Positions 1 through 8,904 of a stretch of DNA of 64,000 nt are shown piece after piece. This DNA is from Nocardiopsis suaedae (GTDB lineage: Bacteria > Actinomycetota > Actinomycetes > Streptosporangiales > Streptosporangiaceae). A program made the translations under genes and the position numbers. The first letter of the stretch is position 1; the number at the start of each line of letters is the position of its first letter. The stretch lies in NCBI RefSeq assembly GCF_027706745.1, contig NZ_JAQFWP010000007.1:82654-146653 (forward strand), written 5' to 3'. The notes under the pieces were generated by a model. It did no database searches and had not been told where the DNA came from. It saw only the letters and a program-made list of their open reading frames with translations.

Positions 1-1
1 A

Positions 2-676
2 CCGCAGCACTGGATCGTCTACGACCACGACCCGGGCCTGTTGGAGCGCGCGCGGGAGCACGGCCCGCGCGCGTCCGCCGACGGGCGGCCGGTGACCGTT
101 GAGACGCGTACCACCGACCTGATGGACCTGCGTGAGGCCGATCTGCGCGGGGCGGGCCTGGTGACCGCCTCGGCGCTGTTGGACCTGTTCACGCGCGAGG
201 AGGTCGAAGGAGTGGTCGCGGCGTGTGTCGGCGCGCGCTGCCCGGCCCTGTTCACCATGTCGGTGAAGGGCAGGGTCACCGTGACCCCGGGAGACCCCCT
301 GGACCGCGAGATCCAGGAGGCCTTCAACGCGCACCAGCGCCGGGAGGGCGGGGGCAGGGCACTGCTGGGGCCGCACGCGGTGGAAGCCGCGGCGGAGGCG
401 TTCACCAGGGCCGGGGCACGGGTCGTGACGCGGCCCAGCCCGTGGCGCCTGGGCGCCGACCGGCGCGCGCTGGCGGCCGAATGGCTGGAGGGGTGGGTGA
501 GGGCGGCCGTAGAGCAGTGCCCGGACCTGGCCACGAGAGCGGAGAGGTACCTGTCCCGCCGCCGGGCCGAGTGCGCCGACGGCGGCCTGTACGTGGAGGT
601 GCAGCATGAGGACGTCCTGGCACTGCCGCCGGGGGAGCGCCATCGTGAGGATGCCGCAGGCCGCGGCCCGGCCTGA
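2..676 (+). CDS. SAM-dependent methyltransferase, C-terminal part (start lies left of the window)
   Basis: The frame is open from the first bases and ends in TGA at 674-676, giving 224 visible residues. The first residues read HWIVYDHDPGLLERA, which looks like the strand that binds the ribose of SAM in class I methyltransferases, followed by the rest of the Rossmann fold (DLVTASALLDLF-like segment near residues 50-60). The glycine-rich SAM motif must lie upstream of the window. The next genes encode a lysylphosphatidylglycerol-synthase-like membrane protein and a creatininase, a neighbourhood often seen in actinomycetes. The substrate cannot be told from sequence. Confidence 0.7.
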   Translation, partial: PQHWIVYDHDPGLLERAREHGPRASADGRPVTVETRTTDLMDLREADLRGAGLVTASALLDLFTREEVEGVVAACVGARCPALFTMSVKGRVTVTPGDPLDREIQEAFNAHQRREGGGRALLGPHAVEAAAEAFTRAGARVVTRPSPWRLGADRRALAAEWLEGWVRAAVEQCPDLATRAERYLSRRRAECADGGLYVEVQHEDVLALPPGERHREDAAGRGPA

Positions 677-906
677 AACCGCAACCAGCGGGCGGCCTGG
701 TGGCCCGGCCCCGGTGGCCGGTCGAGGCCGCGAGCGGGGCCCCTGTCCCGCTGTGCCGTCGTGACCTGCATTGATCTGGGGCTGTCGGGGCAGTCCCAGC
801 GAGAGGGGGGCTGAATGTTCGCGAATCGGGGCAACCGGTGTGGGCCCCGGTGGCATCATGATGGCAGCCTGGCCCGCCCCGGGACGGAGGGCCGGACGGG
901 GGCGCG

Positions 907-2019
907 ATGGTGACCGGGACGACGGAAGCGGCCGAGGCGGCCGAACCTGAGCCGCGGCGGCGCGCCGGTCCGCGGTCCGCGGTGTGGCCGTGGGCGCGGG
1001 CCCTGGCCGCCCTGGCCGTGCTCGGCGTCCTGGCCTGGCGACTGGACCTCGCCGCCGTGGCGGCGGCCCTGGGCTCGGTGGGCCCCGGACCCGCCGCGCA
1101 GGCCGTCGCGGCGGCCCTGGCCATCGGCGCCGCCACCACCCTGCTCAGTGCCCGGCGCTGGGTCCTCGTCGCCCGCGCCCTGGGCCTCCCCCTGCGCACC
1201 GGCCCCGCCGTCGCCGCCTACTACCGCTCCCTCTTCCTCAACGCCGTCCTGCCCACCGGCGTCCTGGGCGACGTGCACCGCGCCGTCGACCACGGCCGCC
1301 GCAGCGGCGCCCTCGGCCCCGGCGTCCGCGCCGTCGTGCTGGAGCGCACCGCAGGGCAGGCGGTCCTCATCACCGTCGGGGCCCTGCTGTTGGCCGCGCT
1401 GCCCGCCTGGTGGGGCCTCCTGGCCCCGGAGGCGGCGGCCGTCGCCGCCCTCGCCGCCGCCACGGGCGCCGCCGTCCTGCTCGCCTGGGCGCGCCGCGGC
1501 ACCGCACTGCCGCGCGTCCGCCGGGCGGTGCGCGACGTGGCCGCCGATGCCCGCGCCACCCTGTTCGCCCGCCGCCTGGGCCCACGCGTCGCCGCGCTCT
1601 CGGCCGCCGTCCTGGCCGGTCATGTCGTCCTCTTCCTGGTGGCCGCCCGAACCGCCGGGGCCGCCGCCCCCGCCGCCGACCTGGTCGCCCCGGCCGTGGT
1701 GGCCCTGCTCGCCATGGCCGTACCCGCCAACGCCGCCGGATGGGGCCCACGCGAGGCCGCCACGGCCGCCGCGTTCGGCACCGCCGGGCTCGGCGCCGAA
1801 CTGGGCCTGGCCACCGCCGTCGTCTACGGCCTGCTGGCACTGGCGGCGAGCCTGCCCGGCGCCGTGCTGCTGGCCCTGAGGCGCCGGTCGGGGCCTCAGC
1901 CGCCCCGCGCCGACAGCGGCGGCAGCGCACCGAATGAGGAGCACAGGCTGTCCAGCACGGCCGCGCCCTTGCCCGCCGTGGCCAGCGACGGGCGCCCCAC
2001 CACCCCGGACGCGGTGTAG
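907..2019 (+). CDS. Lysylphosphatidylglycerol synthase transmembrane-region (UPF0104-like) protein
   Basis: A 370-residue integral membrane protein with about seven to eight hydrophobic Ala/Leu/Val-rich segments. It matches the flippase-like domain of MprF-type proteins, without the C-terminal aminoacyltransferase. Family features include RSLFLNAVLPTGVLGDVHRA (near residues 105-124) and AVPANAAGWGPREAA (near 275-290), where the P-x-N-x-x-G-W-G-P-R-E motif is typical. It is probably involved in lipid or glycolipid translocation. ATG at 907 follows a G-rich stretch; a GTG at 910 is an alternative. The last 124 bases overlap the 3' end of the creatininase gene on the other strand, and the C-terminal ~45 residues are polar and probably non-essential. 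Confidence 0.8.
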   Translation: MVTGTTEAAEAAEPEPRRRAGPRSAVWPWARALAALAVLGVLAWRLDLAAVAAALGSVGPGPAAQAVAAALAIGAATTLLSARRWVLVARALGLPLRTGPAVAAYYRSLFLNAVLPTGVLGDVHRAVDHGRRSGALGPGVRAVVLERTAGQAVLITVGALLLAALPAWWGLLAPEAAAVAALAAATGAAVLLAWARRGTALPRVRRAVRDVAADARATLFARRLGPRVAALSAAVLAGHVVLFLVAARTAGAAAPAADLVAPAVVALLAMAVPANAAGWGPREAATAAAFGTAGLGAELGLATAVVYGLLALAASLPGAVLLALRRRSGPQPPRADSGGSAPNEEHRLSSTAAPLPAVASDGRPTTPDAV

Positions 2020-2612
2020 GCGCGCAGTCCCAGCGTCAGCAGGTGCGGCCGGTCCTCCGCGTCGTGGTCGGCCTCCGCGTACCCCGGCCCCACCAGCTCG
2101 GGGTGGGCGTGCAGCAGGATCGACGTCTCGACCTCGCCCGCGTGCATGTCGGCGTCGGCACCGCTCTCCAACCCGGCGGCGCCGCGCGCGGCCGCCCAGT
2201 CGGACGGCCCCGGGAACAGCGCCAGCTCTCCGCGGGCCTCCTGCACCGCGTTGCCCAGCGCGTAGTTCCCGCCGTGCCCGTTGACCAGCACCAGACCCGC
2301 CGCGCCCGAGCGCCGGACCGACGCGGCCACGTCGCGCACCACCGCCAGCAGGGTGGAGGCCGAGATGCTCACCGTCCCGGGCCAGTCCTCGTGCTCGTGC
2401 GAGCAGGACAGCGTCAGCGGCGGGAGCACCTGCACCGGGTACCGCGCGGCGACCTCCCGGGCGATGGTGCAGGCGATGACGGTGTCGGTGGCCGAGGGCA
2501 GGTGGGGGCCGTGCTGCTCGAAGCTGCCGACCGGCAGCAGGGCCGTGCGCCCCTGACGGTGCGCGGCGTCGGCGGAGGTGTCCATGGGCAGCAGGTGCCG
2601 GTGAGCGTCCAT
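1896..2612 (-). CDS. Creatininase family protein (MftE-like amidohydrolase)
   Basis: A 238-residue protein with the creatininase signature PVGSFEQHGPHLP (residues 27-39), whose Glu and His bind metal. It also has the conserved LVNGHGGN and MHAGEVETS motifs (the latter near residues 157-165). Members hydrolyse cyclic amides or small peptides; the family includes creatininase, FAPy deformylase and the mycofactocin peptidase MftE, and this one's substrate is unknown. GAGAG precedes the ATG at 2612. The gene runs toward the membrane-protein gene at 907-2019 and overlaps it by 124 bp, so the two transcripts are partly antisense. Confidence 0.85.
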   Translation of the reverse strand: MDAHRHLLPMDTSADAAHRQGRTALLPVGSFEQHGPHLPSATDTVIACTIAREVAARYPVQVLPPLTLSCSHEHEDWPGTVSISASTLLAVVRDVAASVRRSGAAGLVLVNGHGGNYALGNAVQEARGELALFPGPSDWAAARGAAGLESGADADMHAGEVETSILLHAHPELVGPGYAEADHDAEDRPHLLTLGLRAYTASGVVGRPSLATAGKGAAVLDSLCSSFGALPPLSARGG

Positions 2613-2803
2613 GGTCTCTCGACTACCACAGCGGCCCGCACCGGCGGCACCGGCGGCACCGTCGGCACCGTCCGGGGCGCGGGTCGCCCGGGGCCGTGCG
2701 GAGCCCGGGCGGAAGGGCTGTAGTCTGCCGGACGCGTTCGGTGTTCGACCGTCCGAGCGGCGTCCAACGGGCGCTCGGACCCGGGTAGCGAGAAAGGACC
2801 GCC

Positions 2804-3517
2804 GTGCCGTCGCCCACCCCTCCCCGCGGTCGTGCCCCCAGGGCGGTGGGGGCCGGGGCCCTCGCCGCCGCCCTGCCCCTGCTCGCGGGCGGGTGCGCCG
2901 CCGTGCTGCCGTCCTCGGTCAGGGGGGCCGTCGGCGGCGAGGAGTTCGCCGAGTACTCCCTCGAAGGGCTCGGGGCGCTCTGCGACACCCCCGAGGGCCG
3001 GTACACGCAGGCGAAGGAGGCGGAGTCCGGCCCCCCGCACTCGGTGGCGGTGTTCCTCGACGCGCCCGAGGACGACCGGGCCCCCGACCGGTTCGAGCTG
3101 ACGGACCTGGAGGGCGAGTCGTCCTCCACCGGCCGGAACACGGTGACCGGCTGGACCCCCGAGGCCGCCGAAGACGTGGAGCTCCTCGCCTGCGTCGAGG
3201 GGCAGGGGCCCGGGGAGAGGCTCGGCGAATGCCTCTACCAGGACTCCTCGTACAGCGCGGCCGACCCGTCACAGCGCACCGTGGCGATGTACGCGCAGCG
3301 GTTCAGCGTCCACGTGCGGGAGCTCGCCACGGGGGAGCCCGTGTACGAGGACGAGTTCGAGATCAGGCAGGACCCCGGCACCGCCCTGGGCGGGATGTTC
3401 GGCGGCGCCTGCCCGACGACTCTGGAGGACGGTGAGCGGACGCCGAGCGAGCTGTACTCGGTCCCCGGCGGGAGCCGCCTGGTGTCGGAGCTGTGGGAGG
3501 CGGTCGAGGGCCGTTGA
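2804..3517 (+). CDS. Secreted lipoprotein of unknown function
   Basis: A 237-residue protein with a twin-arginine-rich N-terminus, a hydrophobic stretch and a lipobox LLAGGC (Cys near residue 28), so it should be a diacylglyceryl-modified exported protein. The rest is acidic and rich in Glu, Asp, Ser and Thr, with cysteines near 62, 126 and 136 that could pair. I recognise no catalytic domain. The start is GTG at 2804, supported by a purine-rich AGAAAGGA at 2791-2798. A possible -10 element (TAGTCT, 2722-2727) lies about 75 bases upstream. Confidence 0.75.
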   Translation: MPSPTPPRGRAPRAVGAGALAAALPLLAGGCAAVLPSSVRGAVGGEEFAEYSLEGLGALCDTPEGRYTQAKEAESGPPHSVAVFLDAPEDDRAPDRFELTDLEGESSSTGRNTVTGWTPEAAEDVELLACVEGQGPGERLGECLYQDSSYSAADPSQRTVAMYAQRFSVHVRELATGEPVYEDEFEIRQDPGTALGGMFGGACPTTLEDGERTPSELYSVPGGSRLVSELWEAVEGR

Positions 3518-3642
3518 CGCGGTCGCGGACCCCGGCCGACGCCGGTCGACGCCCGTTCGGGCGCAGGCGGTGTCCGCATTCGGCCACGGGTCTTCACCCC
3601 GCCGAACGGGCGCGGAGCGGGGCCGGGGCGGGCCCTCGCCGT

Positions 3643-3648
3643 TAGAGT
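3643..3648 (+). promoter_or_regulatory. Probable -10 box giving a leaderless transcript
   Basis: TAGAGT ends six bases before the ATG at 3655, the usual spacing for a leaderless actinobacterial mRNA. There is no Shine-Dalgarno sequence in the short gap. A convincing -35 box was not found. Confidence 0.45.
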
Positions 3649-3654
3649 CCCCCT

Positions 3655-4398
3655 ATGGCCGCTCAAGACGCGAACGACACGCCGCTGAAGCCCTTCGACG
3701 AGGACTGGACCCGTGCGCTGGCCGTGGTCGCGCACCCGGACGACCTGGAGTTCGGCGCCACGTCCGCCATCGCCAGGTGGGCGCGCCAGGGCAAGCGGAT
3801 CCGTGAGCTCCTGGTGACCAAGGGGGAGGCGGGGATCGAGACGGTGCCGCCGGAGGAGGCCGGTCCGCTGCGGGTGGAGGAGCAGCGTGCGGCCGGGCGC
3901 ATCGTGGGCGCCGAGCGCGTGGACTTCCTGGACTTCTCCGACGGCACCCTGGAGTACGGCCTGGACCTGCGCCGCGCGCTGGCGCGCTCCATCCGCGAGC
4001 ACCGCCCCGAGGTGGTGCTGTCCATCAACTTCCGCGAGCACTTCCCGGGGCAGGGCTCCTACAACCACGCCGACCACCGGGTGCTCGGGCCCGCCCTGCT
4101 CGACGCGGTCCGCGACGCCGCCAACACGTGGGTCTTCCCCGAACTGGCCGAGGAGGGCCTCAAGGCCTGGAAGGGCGTGCGGGCGGTGGCGTTCGCCGCC
4201 TCGCCCCGGGCGACCCACTACACCCCCTTCGAGGAGGACGACCTGAAGACGGGGATCGCCTCCCTGGACGCCCACGAGGTGTACATGGCGGCGCTGGAGG
4301 GCTTCGACCACAAGTCCATGCTGCGCCGGTCCGCCACGGAGGCCGGGGCCCGCAACGGCGTCGGCTTCGCCGTGGAGTTCGAGGTCCTGGACGCCTGA
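3655..4398 (+). CDS. PIG-L family deacetylase
   Basis: A 247-residue protein with the zinc-binding AHPDDLEFG motif (residues 25-33) and the second metal-ligand motif NHADH (residues 138-142, within GSYNHADHRVLG). This is the LmbE/PIG-L fold that removes N-acetyl groups from amino sugars, as in GlcNAc-phosphatidylinositol, mycothiol biosynthesis (MshB) and mycothiol conjugate cleavage (Mca). It is shorter than MshB/Mca (about 290), so the substrate is left open. The start is ATG at 3655, apparently leaderless behind a -10 box at 3643-3648. The flanking genes do not point to a pathway. Confidence 0.88.
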   Translation: MAAQDANDTPLKPFDEDWTRALAVVAHPDDLEFGATSAIARWARQGKRIRELLVTKGEAGIETVPPEEAGPLRVEEQRAAGRIVGAERVDFLDFSDGTLEYGLDLRRALARSIREHRPEVVLSINFREHFPGQGSYNHADHRVLGPALLDAVRDAANTWVFPELAEEGLKAWKGVRAVAFAASPRATHYTPFEEDDLKTGIASLDAHEVYMAALEGFDHKSMLRRSATEAGARNGVGFAVEFEVLDA

Positions 4399-4547
4399 GG
4401 GAGGGGCGCCGCCGTCCCGGGGGTGTGGTTCCGGTGGCCTATGCGGCCTGGGGGAGGGAGGAGTCCCCGTCGGGGGGCGAAGCCCGAATCTGTGAAAGAA
4501 TCATAAAATCGCAGGTCAAAAGCGGGGTTGTGGTGGGCGGGCGGACT

Positions 4548-5723
4548 TCATCCCTCCAGCGGCCACCCCGTGTACGCCTCGGCGAGGTAGGCCGACCCCG
4601 CCGCGCTCCCCGTGACCATGTCCAGCTCGCCGAGCTGGCGCCGGACGTCGAACGGGGACGCGTCCGGGGGAGTGTGCAGCATCGAGGTCATCCACCACGA
4701 GAAGTGCTGGGCGCGCCACACCCTCCGCAGTGCCGTCGCGCTGTAGTCGTCCAGACCCGCCGGTGAGCCGGTCGAGAAGAACTCGGCCAGCGCACGCGCC
4801 AGCACGGCCACGTCGGCCACCGCCAGGTTGAGCCCCTTGGCGCCGGTGGGCGGCACCACGTGCGCGGCGTCCCCGGCGAGGAACAGGCGCCCGTGCCGCA
4901 TCGGCTCGCACACGAAGCTGCGCATCGGGATCACGCCCCGCTGGAAGATCGCCCCCTCTCGGAGGGAGAAGCCGTCCCCGGCCACGCGCGCCTGCAGCTC
5001 GTCCCAGATCCGCGCATCGCTCCAGGAGTCCGCGTCCTCGTCCGGAGCGCACTGGAAGTACATCCGCTGCACCTCGGGGCTGCGCGTGCTGATCAGTGCG
5101 AACCCCCGTTCGGAGTGCGTGTAGACCAGCTCGTCCGAGGACGGCGGCGCCTCGGCGAGGATGCCGAACCACCCGAAGGGGTAGGCGCGGAAGTGCTCGG
5201 TCCGCGCCGTTTCGGGGATCGACCGGCGGCTGATCCCGTTCGACCCGTCGCACCCGGCCACCACCGCGCACACCAGCTCCTCCCGCGTCCCGTCGGCGCC
5301 GGTGAAGGCGATGACGGGGCGGTCGCCGCCGATCCCGCGCGGCTCCACCTCCGAGCAGCCGAACCGGATGTCGGCCGAGGCGGCCAGACGTGCGGCGATG
5401 AGGTCCTTCAGTACTTCGTGCTGCGGGTAGAGCCACACCGACCGGCCGACCAGCCCGGCGAAGTCGATGCGGTGCGGCGCGCCGCCGAACCGGAACTCGA
5501 CCCCGTCGTGGCGCGCGCCCTGGGCGAGGGCGCGGTCGCCGACCCCGTGCCGCACCAGCAGGTCGACGGTCCCCTGTTCCAGGACTCCGGCCCTGATGGT
5601 CCGTTCGATCTCCTCGCGCGTGCGCGTCTCCACGATCACGGACTCGATGCCCTGTTCGGCCAGGAGGAGGGAGAGCACCAGGCCCGCAGGGCCGGCTCCG
5701 AGGATTCCCACTCGTGTGTGCAT
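4548..5723 (-). CDS. pobA: 4-hydroxybenzoate 3-monooxygenase
   Basis: A 391-residue class A flavoprotein monooxygenase, the normal PobA length. It has the FAD-binding GILGAGPAG (residues 5-13), the PobA-typical RAGVLEQGT (about 44-52), and the second FAD motif GDAAHVVPPTGAKGLNLA near residue 284. It converts 4-hydroxybenzoate, NAD(P)H and O2 to protocatechuate, the entry to the beta-ketoadipate pathway. The ATG at 5723 is preferred over an upstream TTG because GGGTGG sits just before it. It is divergent from an IclR-type regulator with an operator-like dyad between them; ring-cleavage (pca) genes are not in the window. Confidence 0.93.
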   Translation of the reverse strand: MHTRVGILGAGPAGLVLSLLLAEQGIESVIVETRTREEIERTIRAGVLEQGTVDLLVRHGVGDRALAQGARHDGVEFRFGGAPHRIDFAGLVGRSVWLYPQHEVLKDLIAARLAASADIRFGCSEVEPRGIGGDRPVIAFTGADGTREELVCAVVAGCDGSNGISRRSIPETARTEHFRAYPFGWFGILAEAPPSSDELVYTHSERGFALISTRSPEVQRMYFQCAPDEDADSWSDARIWDELQARVAGDGFSLREGAIFQRGVIPMRSFVCEPMRHGRLFLAGDAAHVVPPTGAKGLNLAVADVAVLARALAEFFSTGSPAGLDDYSATALRRVWRAQHFSWWMTSMLHTPPDASPFDVRRQLGELDMVTGSAAGSAYLAEAYTGWPLEG

Positions 5724-5766
5724 GGGGCCACCCAACTAGGTGTCCTGAGTCACGGGCTAGTCTTGG

Positions 5767-5783
5767 CTTCCGTTCAGTGGAAG
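5767..5783. promoter_or_regulatory. IclR-type operator candidate between pobA and its regulator
   Basis: CTTCC-N7-GGAAG is a perfect 5-bp inverted repeat with a 7-base centre in the 112-bp divergent spacer. TTCC...GGAA dyads of this size are common targets of IclR-family proteins. Its position suits control of both pobA and the regulator gene at 5836. Confidence 0.55.
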
Positions 5784-5835
5784 GCCCCGGGGCCCGGCCG
5801 GGCCCCGGGAACGGAGGCGTGGAGAGGGGGCGCGG

Positions 5836-6699
5836 ATGGCCGCCGACGCCGAGCGGGAAGGCCGCTCCGTGACGGGCCGCGCGCTGCGGCTGCTGGCCGC
5901 CTTCGACGTGGCCCATCCGGCGCTGACGCTGTCGGAGCTGGCGCGCCGGGCGGAGCTGCCCTTGGCGACCGCGCACCGCCTGGCCGGTGAGCTGGAGTCC
6001 TGGCGCGCGCTGGAGCGGGGGAGCGACGGCCGCTTCAGGGTGGGCAACCGGTTGTGGGAGATGGGGCTGCTCGCGCCGGTGTCCAGCCGTCTCCGGCAGG
6101 TCGCCCTGCCGTACATGCAGGACCTGTACGAGGCCACGAGGGAGAACATCCACTTGGCGGTCCGGGACGGCTTCGACACGCTGTACGTGGAGAAGCTGTG
6201 CGGGCACCGGTCGGTGCCGATCGTGTCCAGGGTCGGCGGGCGGCTCCCGCTGCACGCGACCGGCGTCGGCAAGGCGCTCCTGGCGGGCGCGGACCCGGCG
6301 GTGCGCGAGGGCTATCTCGGCCGGACCCTGCCGCGCCCCACCGGTTTCACGCTGGTCGAACGCGGGCGGCTGGACCGCGAGTTGCGCGCGGTCGCCAGGC
6401 GGGGGTACGCGCTGACGCGGGAGGAGATGACCCTGGGGTCGGTGTCGGTCGCGGTCCCGGTGGCGCAGGTCGGCAGCGGACCGGACACTCAAGGGGCCGC
6501 GCGGCGGGACGGGACGGGCGACCCGCCCCCCGAACCCGCGGCCGCCCTGGGCATCGTCGTCCGCAGCCACAGGGCCGACCCGGCGCGCCTCGTCCCGCCC
6601 CTCAAGACGGCGGCCCAGGCCATCGCGCGCCGCCTGGAGGAGACCGCCCGCGACCCCGCCCCGGGGCTGGAGCACGAACTGCCGCCCCTGCCCCGCTAG
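5836..6699 (+). CDS. IclR family transcriptional regulator (probable pobA regulator)
   Basis: A 287-residue protein. The N-terminal winged helix (residues 12-75) contains LTLSELARRAELPLATAHRL, and the C-terminal effector domain carries LPLHATGVGKALLA (about 140-153) and RGYALTREEM, both typical of the family. The C-terminal domain has an insertion, GSGPDTQGAARRDGTGDPPP (about 216-235), between the usual VPVAQV and LGIVVRS strands; it is probably a disordered loop. The gene is divergent from pobA, the classic arrangement for PobR/PcaR-type regulators that respond to 4-hydroxybenzoate or protocatechuate. The effector is inferred from that context only. Confidence 0.88.
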   Translation: MAADAEREGRSVTGRALRLLAAFDVAHPALTLSELARRAELPLATAHRLAGELESWRALERGSDGRFRVGNRLWEMGLLAPVSSRLRQVALPYMQDLYEATRENIHLAVRDGFDTLYVEKLCGHRSVPIVSRVGGRLPLHATGVGKALLAGADPAVREGYLGRTLPRPTGFTLVERGRLDRELRAVARRGYALTREEMTLGSVSVAVPVAQVGSGPDTQGAARRDGTGDPPPEPAAALGIVVRSHRADPARLVPPLKTAAQAIARRLEETARDPAPGLEHELPPLPR

Positions 6700-6811
6700 G
6701 GGCCCACAGCGGTGTCGTCGGAGGCTGGTTCCCTATCCCTTCCCGGCCGAGGCGCTGCGGACGGGCGATTTCAGCCGGGGGCGGGTCGTGCAGGGCGGGT
6801 GAGGGGCGGGG

Positions 6812-8065
6812 TCAGGAGTCGCCCTCGGCGGTGGCGCCTCGGCCCGTGCCCGCGCCAGTGCCTGTTCCCGTGCCTGTGCCCGAGTCCTTGCCGCCGCCCC
6901 CGGGGCCGCCCTCGGCGGGGGAGCTCGCTGCCGCCGCCTTCGCCTTCGCTTTCCCCTTCGACGGTTTCGGCGCGCCGCCCCCGTCTTCCGGGGCGGTGCC
7001 CTCCGAGGCCTCGGCCTCGGCCGCCGCGAACGGGCGCTCGCGCAGCAGCGCCGCCACCACCGCCGCCACCGGGGTGGCCAGGAACATCCCGAGGATGCCG
7101 CCGATCACGCCGCCGCAGGCGATGGCCACCAGTACCACGGCGCTGGGCAGGTCCAGCGCCTTGCCGTAGACGCGCGGGGCGAAGATGTGGCTCTCGGCCT
7201 GTTGGACCAGCAGCACCACCGCCACCACGATCAGCGCGGTCACCAGGCCCTCGGTGACGAAGGCGACCAGCGCCGCCAACAGCCCCGAGATGAAGGCGCC
7301 GACGATCGGCAGGAAGGCGCCCAGGAAGGTGAGCAGGATGAGCGGCGCGGCCAGCGCCGGATCGATGAGGAAGAGCAGCGGGACGCCGATGCCGACCGCG
7401 TCGATCAGGCCCACGATGGCCACGCCGCGGATGTAGCGGCCCACCACCCCGTAGGCGGCCTCGGCCGAGGCGCGCAGGCCCGGCCGGGAGGCGGACGGCA
7501 GCAGCGAGTAGCTCCACTCCATCAGCCGGTCGCCCGAGTGCAGGAAGTACACGGTCAGCACCAGCACCAGCAGCGCCCCCACCAGGACCTCCAGGGCGGC
7601 GGTCCCGGCCGACCACACCCCGGTGACGAGCTGCTGGCGGTTCTGCTCGACCATCCGGGTGGCCTCCTGGGAGGCCGAGTCCACCACGTCGTTGAGGAGC
7701 AGCGGGTCCAGGCCCAGGGTGTAGGCGTACCGCTGCAGGGTGTCCGGCACCCGCCCGAGGCTCTCGACCAGGTCCTCGGTCCCCGAGACCGCGGGCCGCA
7801 CGACCAGGGTGACGACGCCGCCGAGCACGACGAGGGCGCCCAGGAAGGCGCCGGTGGTGGCCGGGCCGCGCCCCAGCCCCAGGCGGCGCAGGCGCAGTAC
7901 CAGCGGCATCAGCATCGAGGTGAGGAAGACGGCGAGCACCACGGGGACGGAGACGACCTTGACGTAGGCCAGCCCCCACAGCAGCAGGACGATGACGGTT
8001 CCGATGAGCAGGATCCGCCAGGCGGCGTCGCCGAGCCGGTAGAGCAGGGACGGGTCGTCTTTCAC
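6812..8065 (-). CDS. AI-2E family transporter (TqsA/PerM-like)
   Basis: A 417-residue membrane protein with about eight helices: a first hairpin (LIGTVIVLLLWGLAYVKVV), a central soluble segment rich in DTLQRYAYTLGLD-like helices, and the C-terminal block with LGAFLPIVGAFISG and IFAPRVYGKAL, all hallmarks of the UPF0118/AI-2E exporter family. GTG at 8065 with CGAGGACC just upstream fits better than any earlier start, since the longer frame adds an Arg-rich unlikely leader. The last ~75 residues are low complexity: a Lys/Ala tract and a Gly-Thr run (GTGTGTGTGAGTG) that is probably unstructured. Substrate unknown. Confidence 0.85.
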   Translation of the reverse strand: MKDDPSLLYRLGDAAWRILLIGTVIVLLLWGLAYVKVVSVPVVLAVFLTSMLMPLVLRLRRLGLGRGPATTGAFLGALVVLGGVVTLVVRPAVSGTEDLVESLGRVPDTLQRYAYTLGLDPLLLNDVVDSASQEATRMVEQNRQQLVTGVWSAGTAALEVLVGALLVLVLTVYFLHSGDRLMEWSYSLLPSASRPGLRASAEAAYGVVGRYIRGVAIVGLIDAVGIGVPLLFLIDPALAAPLILLTFLGAFLPIVGAFISGLLAALVAFVTEGLVTALIVVAVVLLVQQAESHIFAPRVYGKALDLPSAVVLVAIACGGVIGGILGMFLATPVAAVVAALLRERPFAAAEAEASEGTAPEDGGGAPKPSKGKAKAKAAAASSPAEGGPGGGGKDSGTGTGTGTGAGTGRGATAEGDS

Positions 8066-8528
8066 GTGCGGTCCTCGGTTCGCGGCGGTGCCCGGCCGGC
8101 GGTGCCCGGCCGGGCCGGGCGGTGCCGGGGCACCTCCCGCCCTCCGGTGATACCCGCACCGGCGCCGGAGGCGTGTCCGCCCGGTCGGCGTGTCGCGTTT
8201 TCCCGCGGGGCCGGCGCGGCGCGCACCGAGCCGGGGCCCGGGATTCCCGTCCACGGGCGGTCGGCCTCCTTCCCAGGGAAGGGACTCAGGGCAGGAAGCG
8301 GTCGGGGGCGGGGCCCGGAACCGGAACCGGAACCCGAGAGTCCCGGACGCCTCATTCGAATAATAAGCGTGAAAGCAGGGGGAACGCGACTATCGCCGGG
8401 TGTGTTCATTCCCGGGACCGAGGGGGCCCTTGTGGTACTCGGAGCCCGTGCATAGCATCAACTCCGCTGTCCGTGGATCGCCGTGGATCGCCACGGGAGC
8501 CGTTTTCCTCTCGAAAGGAGAGTATGTC
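8066..8528. other. Intergenic region, no gene seen
   Basis: 463 bases between the divergent transporter and crystallin-fold genes. It holds three tandem copies of CCGGAA (8315-8332) and a relatively AT-rich patch (about 8352-8372) that could contain the promoter for the gene at 8529. No other coding or RNA signal was found. Confidence 0.5.
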
Positions 8529-8885
8529 GTGCTGAAAAAGATCGCGATCGTCGCGAGTGTCGGCCTCCTCGGATTCTCCGGAATGGTCGGGACGGCGGCC
8601 GCCGCCGACTTCCACGTCTATGAGCACGACGATTTCAACGGCCGCAACCAGGAGTTCAACGGAAGCGACCGCAACCTGGCGAACAATTACTTCGATGGCG
8701 GCGGCGCCATGAACGACCACATCAGTTCCATGAAGAACCACGCCGACCACGGAATCTCCATGTACCAGCACGGGGGGAGCAGCTGTGGAGGCATAACCTA
8801 CTACGCCCGCGCCGATTCCGAGGACCGGGATCTGACCAACAACGACTTCGACAACCGTGCGAGCTGCATCATCTTCCACGGCTGA
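8529..8885 (+). CDS. Secreted beta/gamma-crystallin-like (peptidase inhibitor I36-type) protein
   Basis: A 118-residue precursor. A Sec signal (VLKKIAIVASVGLLGFSGMV...AAAA) is cut near residue 26, leaving about 92 residues that begin DFHVYEHDDFNGRNQEF. That is the first Greek-key motif of beta/gamma crystallins; a second motif follows around ISMYQHGGSSCGGITYY. Two cysteines could form a disulfide. Family members include Streptomyces metalloprotease inhibitors (I36) and calcium-binding crystallins, and either role is possible. The GTG start at 8529 is set by AAAGGAG at 8514-8520; the nearby ATG at 8524 leads to an immediate stop. A lipoprotein gene starts 20 bases downstream. Confidence 0.8.
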   Translation: MLKKIAIVASVGLLGFSGMVGTAAAADFHVYEHDDFNGRNQEFNGSDRNLANNYFDGGGAMNDHISSMKNHADHGISMYQHGGSSCGGITYYARADSEDRDLTNNDFDNRASCIIFHG

Positions 8886-8904
8886 GAGGCGGTCGAGAGA
8901 CACC

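Noticed and set aside
4400..4547. AT-rich patch between the PIG-L and pobA genes
   Set aside because: It is short (about 40 bases) and shows no hairpin or promoter convincing enough to list.
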